This document shows positions 33,092 through 40,794 of a stretch of 64,000 nt of DNA, in pieces (the stretch's first letter is position 1; every line of letters begins with the position of its first letter). The stretch is from Nocardioides scoriae. GTDB taxonomy: Bacteria; Actinomycetota; Actinomycetes; Propionibacteriales; Nocardioidaceae. The notes beneath the pieces are model-generated. The model had not been told where the DNA came from. It made no database searches and worked only from the letters and a program-made list of their open reading frames with translations. The position numbers and the translations under genes are program-made. The stretch covers positions 1,922,001 to 1,986,000 of the forward strand of contig NZ_LT629757.1 of NCBI RefSeq assembly GCF_900104965.1, in the 5' to 3' direction.

Positions 33092-33574
33092 GTGTCCATC
33101 GCAGCCACCGAGCCCGTGACCCACACGGGCATGCTCGGCACCGTTCCCGGGGCCGACACGAGCGCCAAGACCAAGCTGGGCAACTCGCAGGACAAGGACA
33201 TGTTCCTGCAGCTGCTGGTCGCCCAGATGAAGTACCAGGACCCCACCAACCCCACCGACTCGGCACAGTTCCTCGCCCAGTCGGCGCAGTTCACCGCGCT
33301 GGAGAAGATGCAGGCGGTGGCCGACCAGACGGCGCAGCTGGTCTCGGCCCAGCTGTCCTTCGGGGCGAGCGGCCTGGTGGGTCGCACCGTGACCTGGACC
33401 GACACCGAGGGGACCTCGCAGACCGGTCTCGTCAACGGGGTCAGCTTCGGGGCTGACGGACCCAGCCTGGACGTCGGCGGCACGACCGTCGCGCTCGGCC
33501 AGGTCCAGCGCGTCGACGACGGCACCCGCACGGCCACGCCGTCCGTCCCGACGGTTCCCTCCACGAGCGTCTAG
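33092..33574 (+). CDS. flgD: hook assembly cap protein FlgD
   Basis: Scaffold for hook polymerisation, 160 residues. The N-terminal signature DKDMFLQLLVAQMKYQDPTN with SAQFTALEKMQAV is intact. The C-terminal portion is short: only a single beta region (VGRTVTWTDTEG…GLVNGVSFG), without the tudor/Fn3 pair of enteric FlgD. Short FlgD forms are common in Gram-positives. GTG start at 33092 with GAGGAGG upstream. Confidence 0.94.
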   Translation: MSIAATEPVTHTGMLGTVPGADTSAKTKLGNSQDKDMFLQLLVAQMKYQDPTNPTDSAQFLAQSAQFTALEKMQAVADQTAQLVSAQLSFGASGLVGRTVTWTDTEGTSQTGLVNGVSFGADGPSLDVGGTTVALGQVQRVDDGTRTATPSVPTVPSTSV

Positions 33575-33599
33575 GCGCTCCCACCCCCGCTGCTCCGCA

Positions 33600-33621
33600 C
33601 CGAGGACCGACCGGTCCTCGG
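33600..33621 (+). terminator. 9 bp perfect hairpin between flgD and flgE
   Basis: CCGAGGACC and GGTCCTCGG flank the tetraloop GACC, 25 bp after the flgD stop and 26 bp before the flgE ATG. No T-run. No sigma-28-type box lies between it and flgE, so flgE depends on read-through or mRNA processing here. Confidence 0.6.
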
Positions 33622-33647
33622 CCACTGCTCTCCTCGAAGGACACACC

Positions 33648-34502
33648 ATGCTTCGTTCCCTCTTCGCCGGCATCAGCGGCCTGCGCGTCAACCAGGTCAT
33701 GCTCGACGTCACCGGCAACAACATCGCCAACGCCAACACCATCGGCTACAAGGGCAGCTCCACGGTCTTCCAGGACACCCTGAGCCAGATGCTGACGGCC
33801 GCGTCCGGCCAGAGCCCCGCCCGGGGCGGCACCAACCCGGTGCAGGTCGGGCTGGGCGTCCAGGTCGCCGCGACCAGCAGCAACCTCAACCAGGGGTCGA
33901 CCCAGACCACGGGCCGGTCCACCGACCTGCTGATCCAGGGCGACGGCATGTTCGTCACCCGGCGCAGCGGCGAGCAGCTCTACACCCGGGCCGGCTCGTT
34001 CACCTTCGACAACTCCGGCACCCTCGTGACCCCCACGGGTGCGCGGGTCCAGGGCTACAAGCTCGACGCCGCGGGCCAGCGCACGGGCGGCCTGAGCGAC
34101 ATCACGCTGTCGACGGCCGGCGCCACTCCCGCCGTGCCCGCCGGCGTCGAGCTCACGTCGTACTCCATCGGTCCCGACGGCAAGCTGCGCGGCCTGTTCA
34201 CCGACCAGGTGCAGCGCGACATGGCGCAGGTGGCGGTCGCGGACTTCAACAACCCGATGGGCCTCGAGCGGGTCGGCGAGACGTCGTTCCGCGAGTCGGC
34301 CAACTCGGGCGCGGCCCAGCTCGGCGTGCCCAGCGAGGGCGGCAACGGCGTCCTGGTCGCGGGTGCGGTCGAGATGTCCAACGTCGACCTCGCCGCCGAG
34401 TTCACCAACCTGATCCTCGCCCAGCGCGGGTTCCAGGCCAGCTCGCGCGTCATCACCACCTCGGACCAGGTGCTCGAGGAGCTCGTCAACATCAAGCGCT
34501 GA
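33648..34502 (+). CDS. flgE: flagellar hook protein FlgE (short Gram-positive form)
   Basis: The hook subunit, 284 residues. N-terminal MLRSLFAGISGLRVNQVMLD with VTGNNIANANTIGYKGSSTV and C-terminal SNVDLAAEFTNLILAQRGFQ plus VITTSDQVLEELVNIKR are classic hook/rod D0–D1 elements. The FQDTLSQ segment and the place after flgD favour FlgE over FlgG, although the length is close to FlgG. It is the only hook/distal-rod-like gene here. A GAAGGA ribosome-binding site precedes ATG 33648. Confidence 0.9.
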   Translation: MLRSLFAGISGLRVNQVMLDVTGNNIANANTIGYKGSSTVFQDTLSQMLTAASGQSPARGGTNPVQVGLGVQVAATSSNLNQGSTQTTGRSTDLLIQGDGMFVTRRSGEQLYTRAGSFTFDNSGTLVTPTGARVQGYKLDAAGQRTGGLSDITLSTAGATPAVPAGVELTSYSIGPDGKLRGLFTDQVQRDMAQVAVADFNNPMGLERVGETSFRESANSGAAQLGVPSEGGNGVLVAGAVEMSNVDLAAEFTNLILAQRGFQASSRVITTSDQVLEELVNIKR

Positions 34503-34510
34503 CGTCGTCG

Positions 34511-34538
34511 CGGGGGCCGGGAGCGATCCCGGCCCCCG
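34511..34538 (+). terminator. 12 bp perfect hairpin with GNRA loop after flgE
   Basis: CGGGGGCCGGGA and TCCCGGCCCCCG enclose GCGA, 8 bp after the flgE stop and 15 bp before the next promoter box. A probable intrinsic-like terminator of the flgB–flgE operon, lacking a T-run. Confidence 0.75.
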
Positions 34539-34553
34539 TGCACGCCGGAACCG

Positions 34554-34581
34554 CTCAGGTCCGCCCGCAGGCGGCCGATGA
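34554..34581 (+). promoter_or_regulatory. flagellar sigma-28-type promoter of flbD-motA-motB-fliL
   Basis: CTCAGGTC-N13-CCGATGA, a perfect consensus copy, 52 bp before the flbD GTG and directly after the terminator hairpin. Confidence 0.82.
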
Positions 34582-34633
34582 CCCAGGTATCCGGGCCACG
34601 GACGGCCAGGAACCGCACTAGGAAGGTGCAACC

Positions 34634-34912
34634 GTGATCTCCCTGACCCGTATCTCGGGCTCCCCGCTGGTCTTGAACTGCGACCTCATCGAGCGCGTCG
34701 ACCAGACCCCCGACACCGTCGTCACGCTCGTGGACGGCAAGAAGTACGTCGTCCTGGAGAGCCCCCGCGACATCACCGCGCTGGCCATCCACTTCCGCAG
34801 CCAGGTGCTCGCGCTCAGCCACCGGATGTCCTCGGCCGAGCTGCCCGAGCTGCCGGCGCAGCCGGACCGGTCGCGACTGTCCAGCGTCACCCCGATCTCC
34901 CAGGAGCACTGA
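34634..34912 (+). CDS. flbD: FlbD/SwrD family flagellar protein
   Basis: A 92-residue protein with the FlbD core: MISLTRISGSPLVLNCDLIE followed by RVDQTPDTVVTLVDGKKYVV. In Bacillus the orthologue SwrD raises motor torque by supporting MotA/MotB. The gene is directly before motA here, the same context. GTG 34634 has AGGAAGG upstream. The C-terminal 30 residues are a non-conserved Pro/Ser tail. TGATG overlap with motA. Confidence 0.92.
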   Translation: MISLTRISGSPLVLNCDLIERVDQTPDTVVTLVDGKKYVVLESPRDITALAIHFRSQVLALSHRMSSAELPELPAQPDRSRLSSVTPISQEH

Positions 34913-35676
34913 TGGACGCGGCACCCGCGATCGGCATCGGCGCCGGTTTCGCCGTCGTCGTCACCGCCAACGTCCTCGAGGGCGGCAACCCCATGAGCCT
35001 GCTGCTCATGCCGCCCCTGCTCCTCGTCTTCGGCACCACCATCCTGGTCACCATCGCCGGCGGGACGATGAAGGACGCCAAGACCGCCGGCCTCTCCCTC
35101 AAGCGCGCCTTCACCAGCGACGCCGCCGATCCGGAGGAGCTGCTGCCCCAGGTCGTCACGCTCGCCGAGAAGGCCCGCAAGGAGGGCCTGCTCGCCCTCG
35201 AGCAGGCCGCCCGCGACGTCGACGACGACTTCCTGCGGCGCGGCATCACCATGGCCGTCGACGGCACCGACCCCGAGGAGTTGCGCGAGATCCTGGAGTC
35301 GGAGGTCTACACCAAGCGGGCCAACGACAAGCAGGCCGCGAAGTTCTTCGCCGACGCGGGTGCCTACGCCCCCACCATCGGCATCATCGGCACCGTCATG
35401 GGCCTCGTGCACGTGCTGGAGAACCTGTCGGCGCCCGAGGAGCTCGGCCACCTGATCGCCGCGGCGTTCGTGGCCACGCTGTGGGGCGTCACCTCGGCGA
35501 ACGTCATCTTCCTGCCCCTGGGCAACCGCCTCAAGCGGCTCAGCGAGCTGGAGGTGGCCCACATGGAGGTCGCCATCGAGGGCATCGCCGCCATCCAGGC
35601 CGGCGCCAACGCCCGCGTCGTGACGCAGCGGCTGCGCTCCCTGATCGGCTCGCCCGGCACGGCCGAGGCGGCGTGA
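34912..35676 (+). CDS. motA: flagellar motor stator protein MotA
   Basis: Proton-channel stator subunit, 254 residues, four TM helices. The cytoplasmic loop between TM2 and TM3 holds charged residues contacting FliG (KEGLLALEQAARDVDDDFLR). TM3 starts with FFADAGAYAPTIGIIGTVMG, containing the channel prolines; TM4 has AAAFVATLWGVTSANVIFLP. This is the MotA rather than PomA layout, but ion choice cannot be fixed from MotA alone. One base separates it from motB. Confidence 0.96.
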   Translation: MDAAPAIGIGAGFAVVVTANVLEGGNPMSLLLMPPLLLVFGTTILVTIAGGTMKDAKTAGLSLKRAFTSDAADPEELLPQVVTLAEKARKEGLLALEQAARDVDDDFLRRGITMAVDGTDPEELREILESEVYTKRANDKQAAKFFADAGAYAPTIGIIGTVMGLVHVLENLSAPEELGHLIAAAFVATLWGVTSANVIFLPLGNRLKRLSELEVAHMEVAIEGIAAIQAGANARVVTQRLRSLIGSPGTAEAA

Positions 35677-35677
35677 G

Positions 35678-36568
35678 GTGTCCAAGGGCCGCCGCGGCTC
35701 CCACGAGGAGGAGCACGAGAACCACGAGCGCTGGTTGGTGACGTACGCCGACATGGTGACGCTGCTGATGGTGCTGTTCATCGTCATGTTCGCCATGAGC
35801 CAGGTCGACGAGAAGAAGTTCAACGCGCTCAAGGCCGGCCTGGCCGCCGGCTTCGGGCAGTCGGTCTCGATCCAGGACGGGTCGGACAACATCCTCAACG
35901 AGACCGGCCTCGCCGTCGCCATGCCGATCGCCCCCGGCCAGTCCTCGCCCGGCCAGCGCAAGCAGGACGCCGGGCTGGCCGCGCAGCTGGCCAGGTACGA
36001 CGAGCTCCGCGAGCAGCAGGTGCGCAAGGACGCGCAGGTGGAGGCCCAGCGGCTCTCCGGCCTGCAGCGCAAGGTCGAGGCGGCCCTGGCCAAGCGCGGC
36101 CTGGGCAGCGACGTGCGCGCCACCATCGACGAGCGCGGGCTGGTGCTGAGCCTGGTCTCGCGGCACGTGGTGTTCGAGCCCGACGTGGCCGAGCTGTCGG
36201 CACGCGGCCGGGAGGTCCTCGACCAGCTGGCCCCCGTGCTGGCCGACCTGACCGAGCCGCTGTCGATCGAGGGCCACACCAACCAGGAGCCGGTGAAGCC
36301 GCGCTACTTCGCGACCGACTGGGAGCTCTCGGCAGCCCGCGCCGTCGGGGTGCTGCGCTACCTCAACGAGGAGGAGGGCATCCCCAACCGGCGGATGACG
36401 GCCAGCGCCTACGGCCACGAGAAGCCGCTGATCGACCCCTCGAAGCCCGACTCCCAGGCCGTCAACAAGCGGGTCGACATCGTGATCCGCTCCACCCAGC
36501 CCGCCGAGACCAGGGCCCTGCTCGCCGGGGCCTCCCGTGACCAATCCCCGAGAGGAGACGGCTCGTGA
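35678..36568 (+). CDS. motB: flagellar motor stator protein MotB
   Basis: Peptidoglycan-anchored stator subunit, 296 residues from GTG 35678. The single TM helix follows WLVTYADMVTLLMVLFIVMF, with Asp25 as the ion-binding residue; the surrounding residues (YADMVTLL) look proton-type. A plug/linker with coiled coil (about 90–135) follows, then an OmpA-like domain: SIEGHTNQEPVK, WELSAARAVGVLRYL and NKRVDIVIR. It overlaps fliL by GTGA. Confidence 0.96.
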   Translation: MSKGRRGSHEEEHENHERWLVTYADMVTLLMVLFIVMFAMSQVDEKKFNALKAGLAAGFGQSVSIQDGSDNILNETGLAVAMPIAPGQSSPGQRKQDAGLAAQLARYDELREQQVRKDAQVEAQRLSGLQRKVEAALAKRGLGSDVRATIDERGLVLSLVSRHVVFEPDVAELSARGREVLDQLAPVLADLTEPLSIEGHTNQEPVKPRYFATDWELSAARAVGVLRYLNEEEGIPNRRMTASAYGHEKPLIDPSKPDSQAVNKRVDIVIRSTQPAETRALLAGASRDQSPRGDGS

Positions 36569-37002
36569 CCGTGACCACCATGCCCCCGGCCACCGGCGAC
36601 GCCGCCGACGCACCCGCCAAGGGCGGCAAGAAGAAGCTGATCATCATCGTGCTCGTGGTCGCGCTGCTGGCCGGCGCGGCGTACTGGTTCGTGCTGCGGC
36701 CCAAGCCCGAGACCGCCCCCGAGCCCGGCGAGGTCGTGGCGCTCGACCCGATCCAGATCAACCTGGCCCAGAGCCACTACCTCCGGATGGGGATGGCGCT
36801 GCAGATGACGGCCGACGCGCACGAGGCCGACGGGTCCAAGGCGCTGGACGCCGCGATCGACACCTTCAGCGGGGCGAAGCTGGAGCAGGTCCTGGACCCG
36901 AAGGAGCGGCGGGCGATGAAGAAGGAGCTGGAGAAGGAGCTCGGCGAGCTCTACCACCACGAGGTGATGGAGGTGTACTTCACCGAGTTCGTCACCCAGT
37001 GA
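36565..37002 (+). CDS. fliL: flagellar basal-body-associated protein FliL
   Basis: A 145-residue single-pass protein. After a short cytoplasmic Lys-rich segment comes a TM helix at about 28–46, then the FliL domain with LDPIQINLAQSHYLRMGMAL and the C-terminal HHEVMEVYFTEFVTQ. FliL surrounds the stator and increases torque. Last gene of the flbD unit. Confidence 0.95.
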   Translation: MTVTTMPPATGDAADAPAKGGKKKLIIIVLVVALLAGAAYWFVLRPKPETAPEPGEVVALDPIQINLAQSHYLRMGMALQMTADAHEADGSKALDAAIDTFSGAKLEQVLDPKERRAMKKELEKELGELYHHEVMEVYFTEFVTQ

Positions 37003-37090
37003 GTGGCCGCTGAGCCACCGGTGAGCCTCACCGACCCACCCGGGTCCGGTGCCCACGACGGACCGACGAGATCCGATACCTGATTTTCTC

Positions 37091-37118
37091 CTCAGGTCCG
37101 GTCGCTGCTGGTCGATCG
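37091..37118 (+). promoter_or_regulatory. flagellar sigma-28-type promoter of fliM–flhB
   Basis: CTCAGGTC-N13-TCGATCG; the second box has one substitution in CCGAT. It ends only 7 bp before the fliM ATG at 37126, so transcription would begin at or next to the start codon, making a leaderless mRNA. Confidence 0.7.
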
Positions 37119-37125
37119 GTACGGC

Positions 37126-38073
37126 ATGACCTCCTCCGCGCCCGGTGTGCGCAGCCCCCACGCCACCCGGCGTCAGGGGCGCACCGGCGAGCGTCCGGTC
37201 GCGGCGTACGACTTCCGTCGGCCGATCCAGCTCTCGCGCGAGCACGCCCGCGCGCTGCAGCTCGCGTTCGACGAGTTCGCCCGCCAGGCGGGCGCGGTCT
37301 TCAGCTCGACGCTGCGCCGGGTCTCCCAGGTCAGCGCCGACCTGGTCGAGCAGCGGACCTACGCCGAGTACGCCGCCTCGGTGCCGAGCAGCACCTGCCT
37401 CACCCTCTTCCGTGCCGAGCCGCTGCCCGGCCTCGGCGTGCTCGAGATCCCCACCTCGGCCGCGATGACCTGCGTCGATCACATGCTCGGCGGCGCCGGC
37501 GGCCCCCAGCCGGACCGGCCGCTGTCCGACATCGAGGAGAGCGTCTTCTCCGGGCTGACCAGCCGGCTGCTGACCGGCCTGACCGCCTCGCTGCAGGAGA
37601 TCGTGCCCCTGGAGCCCGAGGTCACCGGGGTGGAGTACAACCCGCAGTTCGCCCAGGTCGGGGCACCGAGCGACACCGTCGTGGTCGCCGTGCTGCACCT
37701 GCGCCTGGACGCCGCGGAGTTCCGCTTCACCGTCTGCCTGCCCTTCAGCGGGCTGCTGCCGTTCCTGCGCACCGCCGTCGCCCCGGCGCCGGTGTCGGAG
37801 CGCGAGCGCGCCGACCGGGCCCGCTCGGAGGTCCTGCTGCGGGAGCAGTTCGACACCATCCCGGTCGAGGTCGGCGTCCGCTTCCGGCCCACCACCATCT
37901 CCCCCGACGTCCTCGACGACCTGTGCGTCGGTGACGTCATCCGCCTCGGACACCCGTCCGGTGCGCCCCTCGACGTGGTCACCGACGCCACGTCGTTCGC
38001 CCACGCCACCGCCGGGACGAAGGGGACGCGTCTCGCGGCCCTCATCGTCGCCGCCTCGCTGGAGGACCGATGA
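37126..38073 (+). CDS. fliM: flagellar motor switch protein FliM
   Basis: C-ring protein, 315 residues. The middle CheC-like domain has YDFRRPIQLSREHARALQLA, ALEIxTSAAMTCVDHMLGG-type residues and LSDIEESVFSGLTSRLLTGL. The C-terminal SpoA domain follows (DTIPVEVGVRFRPTTISPDV). The usual N-terminal CheY-binding motif LSQxEIDALL is missing; the first 27 residues are basic and Ser/Arg-rich. It starts at ATG 37126 and overlaps fliN by ATGA. Confidence 0.95.
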   Translation: MTSSAPGVRSPHATRRQGRTGERPVAAYDFRRPIQLSREHARALQLAFDEFARQAGAVFSSTLRRVSQVSADLVEQRTYAEYAASVPSSTCLTLFRAEPLPGLGVLEIPTSAAMTCVDHMLGGAGGPQPDRPLSDIEESVFSGLTSRLLTGLTASLQEIVPLEPEVTGVEYNPQFAQVGAPSDTVVVAVLHLRLDAAEFRFTVCLPFSGLLPFLRTAVAPAPVSERERADRARSEVLLREQFDTIPVEVGVRFRPTTISPDVLDDLCVGDVIRLGHPSGAPLDVVTDATSFAHATAGTKGTRLAALIVAASLEDR

Positions 38074-38813
38074 CCGCCCCCGCCTTCGCCCCCACCGACG
38101 CCGGGACCCCCGCGGCCCGCGCCGCGGCCCGCGCCGCCGAGCTGCTGCCGTCCTCGACCCCGGTCGAGCCCGGCGTCGCCCAGGCGCTCACCCCCGACCT
38201 CGCCCAGGCCTTCGCCGCCGGTGTGCTCGTCCCCACGGGTGGGTCCGCCACCCACCTGCTGGGGCTGCTCGTCGGTCACGAGCTGGTCGACGCGATGGCC
38301 GCCAGCCCCACGCCCGGCCTCACCGTCGCCGCCGCCACCCAGCCGGCCGTCGACGCGGCGGCCGCGGCGCTGGGCCGCAGCGCCGACGCCGCCCAGGACA
38401 TCGGCGTGGCCGACCTGCTCGGCATCATGGGGCCCGGTGCCACCGCGGTGCCGCTGCAGGGCCTCGGCCCGGTCGCGGCCCTGCTGATCAGCGAGGACCT
38501 GCTCGCCGCGGTCGTCCCCGCCGCTGCCCCGACCCCGACGCCGGCGCCCGCGGCACGGCCCGCCACCGGACGCGGCATCGAGCTGCTCCACGGCGTCGAC
38601 ATGGAGCTGACCGTCGAGCTGGGACGCACCCGGATGGCGGTGCGCGACCTGCTCTCGCTCGCGCCGGGCGACGTCCTCGAGCTGGACCGGGCGGCCGGCA
38701 GCCCCGCCGACCTGCTGGTCAACGGCCGGCTCATCGCCCGCGGCGAGGTCGTCGTGGTCGGCGAGGAGTTCGGCCTCCGGGTCACCCAGATCATCGACTC
38801 GCGGGCGAGCTGA
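38070..38813 (+). CDS. fliN: flagellar motor switch protein FliN with degenerate N-terminal CheC-like domain (FliY-like)
   Basis: A 247-residue protein. The C-terminal SpoA domain is clear: ELLHGVDMELTVELGRTRMA, then LSLAPGDVLELDRAAGSPAD and NGRLIARGEVVVVGEEFGLR. The N-terminal 150 residues are Ala-rich, with GLLVGHELVDAM resembling a CheC/FliM-type fold as in Bacillus FliY, but no CheC phosphatase motif (E/DxxxN pair) is clear. A Pro/Ala linker joins the halves. Longer than the ~130-residue enteric FliN. Confidence 0.93.
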   Translation: MTAPAFAPTDAGTPAARAAARAAELLPSSTPVEPGVAQALTPDLAQAFAAGVLVPTGGSATHLLGLLVGHELVDAMAASPTPGLTVAAATQPAVDAAAAALGRSADAAQDIGVADLLGIMGPGATAVPLQGLGPVAALLISEDLLAAVVPAAAPTPTPAPAARPATGRGIELLHGVDMELTVELGRTRMAVRDLLSLAPGDVLELDRAAGSPADLLVNGRLIARGEVVVVGEEFGLRVTQIIDSRAS

Positions 38814-38815
38814 CC

Positions 38816-39601
38816 GTGCTCGACCTGACCGTGCGGCTGCTGTCGTCGCTGGCCGTCGTCGTCGGCCTCGTGCTCGTGCTCGCCCGCCTCGCCCGCCGCC
38901 GCGGGGGCGGTGGCAGCAGCGCGCCCCTCCGGGTGGTCCACCGCCAGCCGCTGAGCCGATCCACCGCCGTGGCCGTCGTCGAGGTCGGGGGCCGCACCCT
39001 CGTGCTGGGCACCACCGAGCACCAGATCAGCCTGCTGACCGAGCTCGACCCCGAGTCGCTGCTCGCCCCGGCCCGCGCCCAGGCCGGCACGAGTGGCTCC
39101 GGCCGCGCGGGTCGCCCGGGCCGCTCCGGCGGCTCCGAGGCCCGTCCCGACCGGCGGACCCGTCGGGCCGCCCGCCGCGCCCCCGCGGCCGGGCCCGCCA
39201 GCACCCCCGGTGGCCACGTCTCCCCCGTCGCGGCCCCGGTGGCCGCCCGCGCGGCCGCTCCTGCCCCTGTCACCGCTCCCGCACCGGCCTTCGCGCCCGT
39301 CGTCGCCCCCGTCGTCGCGCCCGTCGTCGCCCCGGCCGTCGCGGCAGCACCCGCCGCGGCACTGCCCGCCGACTTCGCCGCCACCTTCGACGCCGCGCTG
39401 GCCCGGCTCCAGCCGCTGCCCGTCCCCGCCGAGGAGGTCGTGCCCCGGACGCCCGCGACGCTGCTCTTCGACGACCTGGACGCCGGCGACGCCCTCGCCC
39501 CGACCCGCTCCGAGCCCGTCACCCAGGGCCCCCTGCACGGCTCGATCCTCAGCCCCGGCACCTGGCGTCAGGCGATGACCGTCGCCATGGGGCGTGCATG
39601 A
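38816..39601 (+). CDS. fliO: flagellar biosynthetic protein FliO with long C-terminal tail
   Basis: A 261-residue protein. It has an N-terminal TM helix (about 3–22), then the FliO core with LRVVHRQPLSRSTAVAVVEV and LVLGTTEHQISLLTEL. After residue 85 comes a basic stretch and an Ala/Pro/Val tail with repeated PVVA units, then FDAALARLQPLPV and a final SILSPGTWRQAM. FliO aids FliP ring assembly. GTG 38816 is two bases after the fliN stop; ATGA overlap with fliP. Confidence 0.88.
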   Translation: MLDLTVRLLSSLAVVVGLVLVLARLARRRGGGGSSAPLRVVHRQPLSRSTAVAVVEVGGRTLVLGTTEHQISLLTELDPESLLAPARAQAGTSGSGRAGRPGRSGGSEARPDRRTRRAARRAPAAGPASTPGGHVSPVAAPVAARAAAPAPVTAPAPAFAPVVAPVVAPVVAPAVAAAPAAALPADFAATFDAALARLQPLPVPAEEVVPRTPATLLFDDLDAGDALAPTRSEPVTQGPLHGSILSPGTWRQAMTVAMGRA

Positions 39602-40512
39602 CCCGCCGTCTGCACCTCCTCGCGGCCCTCGTGCTGGGCGGTCTCGCCCTGGCGCTGCCGCTGGCCCTCGCGGCTCCCGCGCAGGCCGACCCGCTGACCT
39701 CGCGGACCACCACCGGCCAGACCACCACTGCCCAGGTCACCGGTCAGGTCACGAGCCAGGTCGCCGACCGCGTCGCGAGTCGCGTCGGCGTGCCGCAGGC
39801 CGACGTCAGCGGCCCCGGTGGCCCCGTCGGGCCGAGCAGGAAGGGCGACGGCGACGTCACGGTCCGGCTCGACGGGCTGACCGACAAGCCGAGCACCTCG
39901 GTCACCACGATCCTGGCGCTCACGCTGCTCTCGCTGCTGCCGGCCATCGTGCTGACCTGCACCAGCTTCACCAAGATCCTGGTGGTCCTCAGCCTCACCC
40001 GCAACGCGCTGGGGCTGCAGCAGACGCCCCCCAACCAGGTGCTCGCGGGGCTGGCGCTGTTCCTGAGCCTGTTCATCATGAGCCCGGTGCTCTCGAGCAT
40101 GAACGACGAGGGCGTGCGGCCCTACATGGACGGCACCAAGACGGCCGCCCAGGCGTGGGACGACGGCAGCGCGCCGCTCAAGGCGTTCATGCTCGACAAC
40201 ACCGAGGACGCCCAGCTCGAGCTGCTGACCAACGTGGCCAAGCGCGACCTGCCGAAGGACCGGGCCGAGACGCCGCTCTCGACGCTGGTGCCGGCGTTCG
40301 TGCTGAGCGAGCTCAAGCAGGCCTTCACGATCGGCTTCATCATCTTCATCCCCTTCCTGGTCATCGACATCGTGGTCAGCGGCGCGCTGATGGCGCTCGG
40401 CATGATGATGATGCCGCCGGTGATGGTGAGCCTGCCGTTCAAGCTGCTGCTCTTCGTCCTGGTCGACGGGTGGGCGCTGCTCATCAAGGCCCTCGTCGCG
40501 AGCTACGGGTAG
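39598..40512 (+). CDS. fliP: flagellar type III export gate protein FliP
   Basis: Core of the export gate, 304 residues. The cleavable signal peptide (1–30, ending APAQA|DP) is followed by an unusual 60-residue Thr/Val/Asp-rich spacer. The conserved domain then has LTCTSFTKILVVLSLTRNAL and GLQQTPPNQVLAGLALFLSL, and ends with MMMMPPVMVSLPFKLLLFVL. Family residues are intact. Confidence 0.97.
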   Translation: MTRRLHLLAALVLGGLALALPLALAAPAQADPLTSRTTTGQTTTAQVTGQVTSQVADRVASRVGVPQADVSGPGGPVGPSRKGDGDVTVRLDGLTDKPSTSVTTILALTLLSLLPAIVLTCTSFTKILVVLSLTRNALGLQQTPPNQVLAGLALFLSLFIMSPVLSSMNDEGVRPYMDGTKTAAQAWDDGSAPLKAFMLDNTEDAQLELLTNVAKRDLPKDRAETPLSTLVPAFVLSELKQAFTIGFIIFIPFLVIDIVVSGALMALGMMMMPPVMVSLPFKLLLFVLVDGWALLIKALVASYG

Positions 40513-40517
40513 CTGCC

Positions 40518-40787
40518 GTGACCGACACCGCCATCATCGAGCTCGCGCTCAAGACCATGCTGGTCGCGCTGAAGCTCTCCGCCCCGATCCTCGTCACCTC
40601 GCTGGTGATCGGCTTCGCGGTCTCGCTGTTCCAGTCGATGACGCAGATCCAGGAGTTCACGCTCTCCTTCGTGCCGAAGCTCGTCGGCGTGGGCGTGGTC
40701 CTGCTCTTGTGCGGCAACTGGATGCTGCACACCCTCGAGACCTTCACCGTGCAGCTCTTCGAGAGCATCCCCGGCCTCCTCGGGTGA
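40518..40787 (+). CDS. fliQ: flagellar type III export gate protein FliQ
   Basis: Two-helix gate subunit, 89 residues: KTMLVALKLSAPILVTSLVI and FVPKLVGVGVVLLLCGNWML, with the SLFQSMTQIQEFTLSF loop between. Length and motifs are canonical. GTG start 5 bp after the fliP stop; fliR follows after 7 bp. Confidence 0.97.
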   Translation: MTDTAIIELALKTMLVALKLSAPILVTSLVIGFAVSLFQSMTQIQEFTLSFVPKLVGVGVVLLLCGNWMLHTLETFTVQLFESIPGLLG

Positions 40788-40794
40788 GCACGCC

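Noticed and set aside
39290-39345. Short repeats GTCGTCGCCCC inside fliO
   Set aside because: They encode repeated PVVA residues in a low-complexity tail and stay in frame, so this is a protein feature rather than a DNA repeat element.
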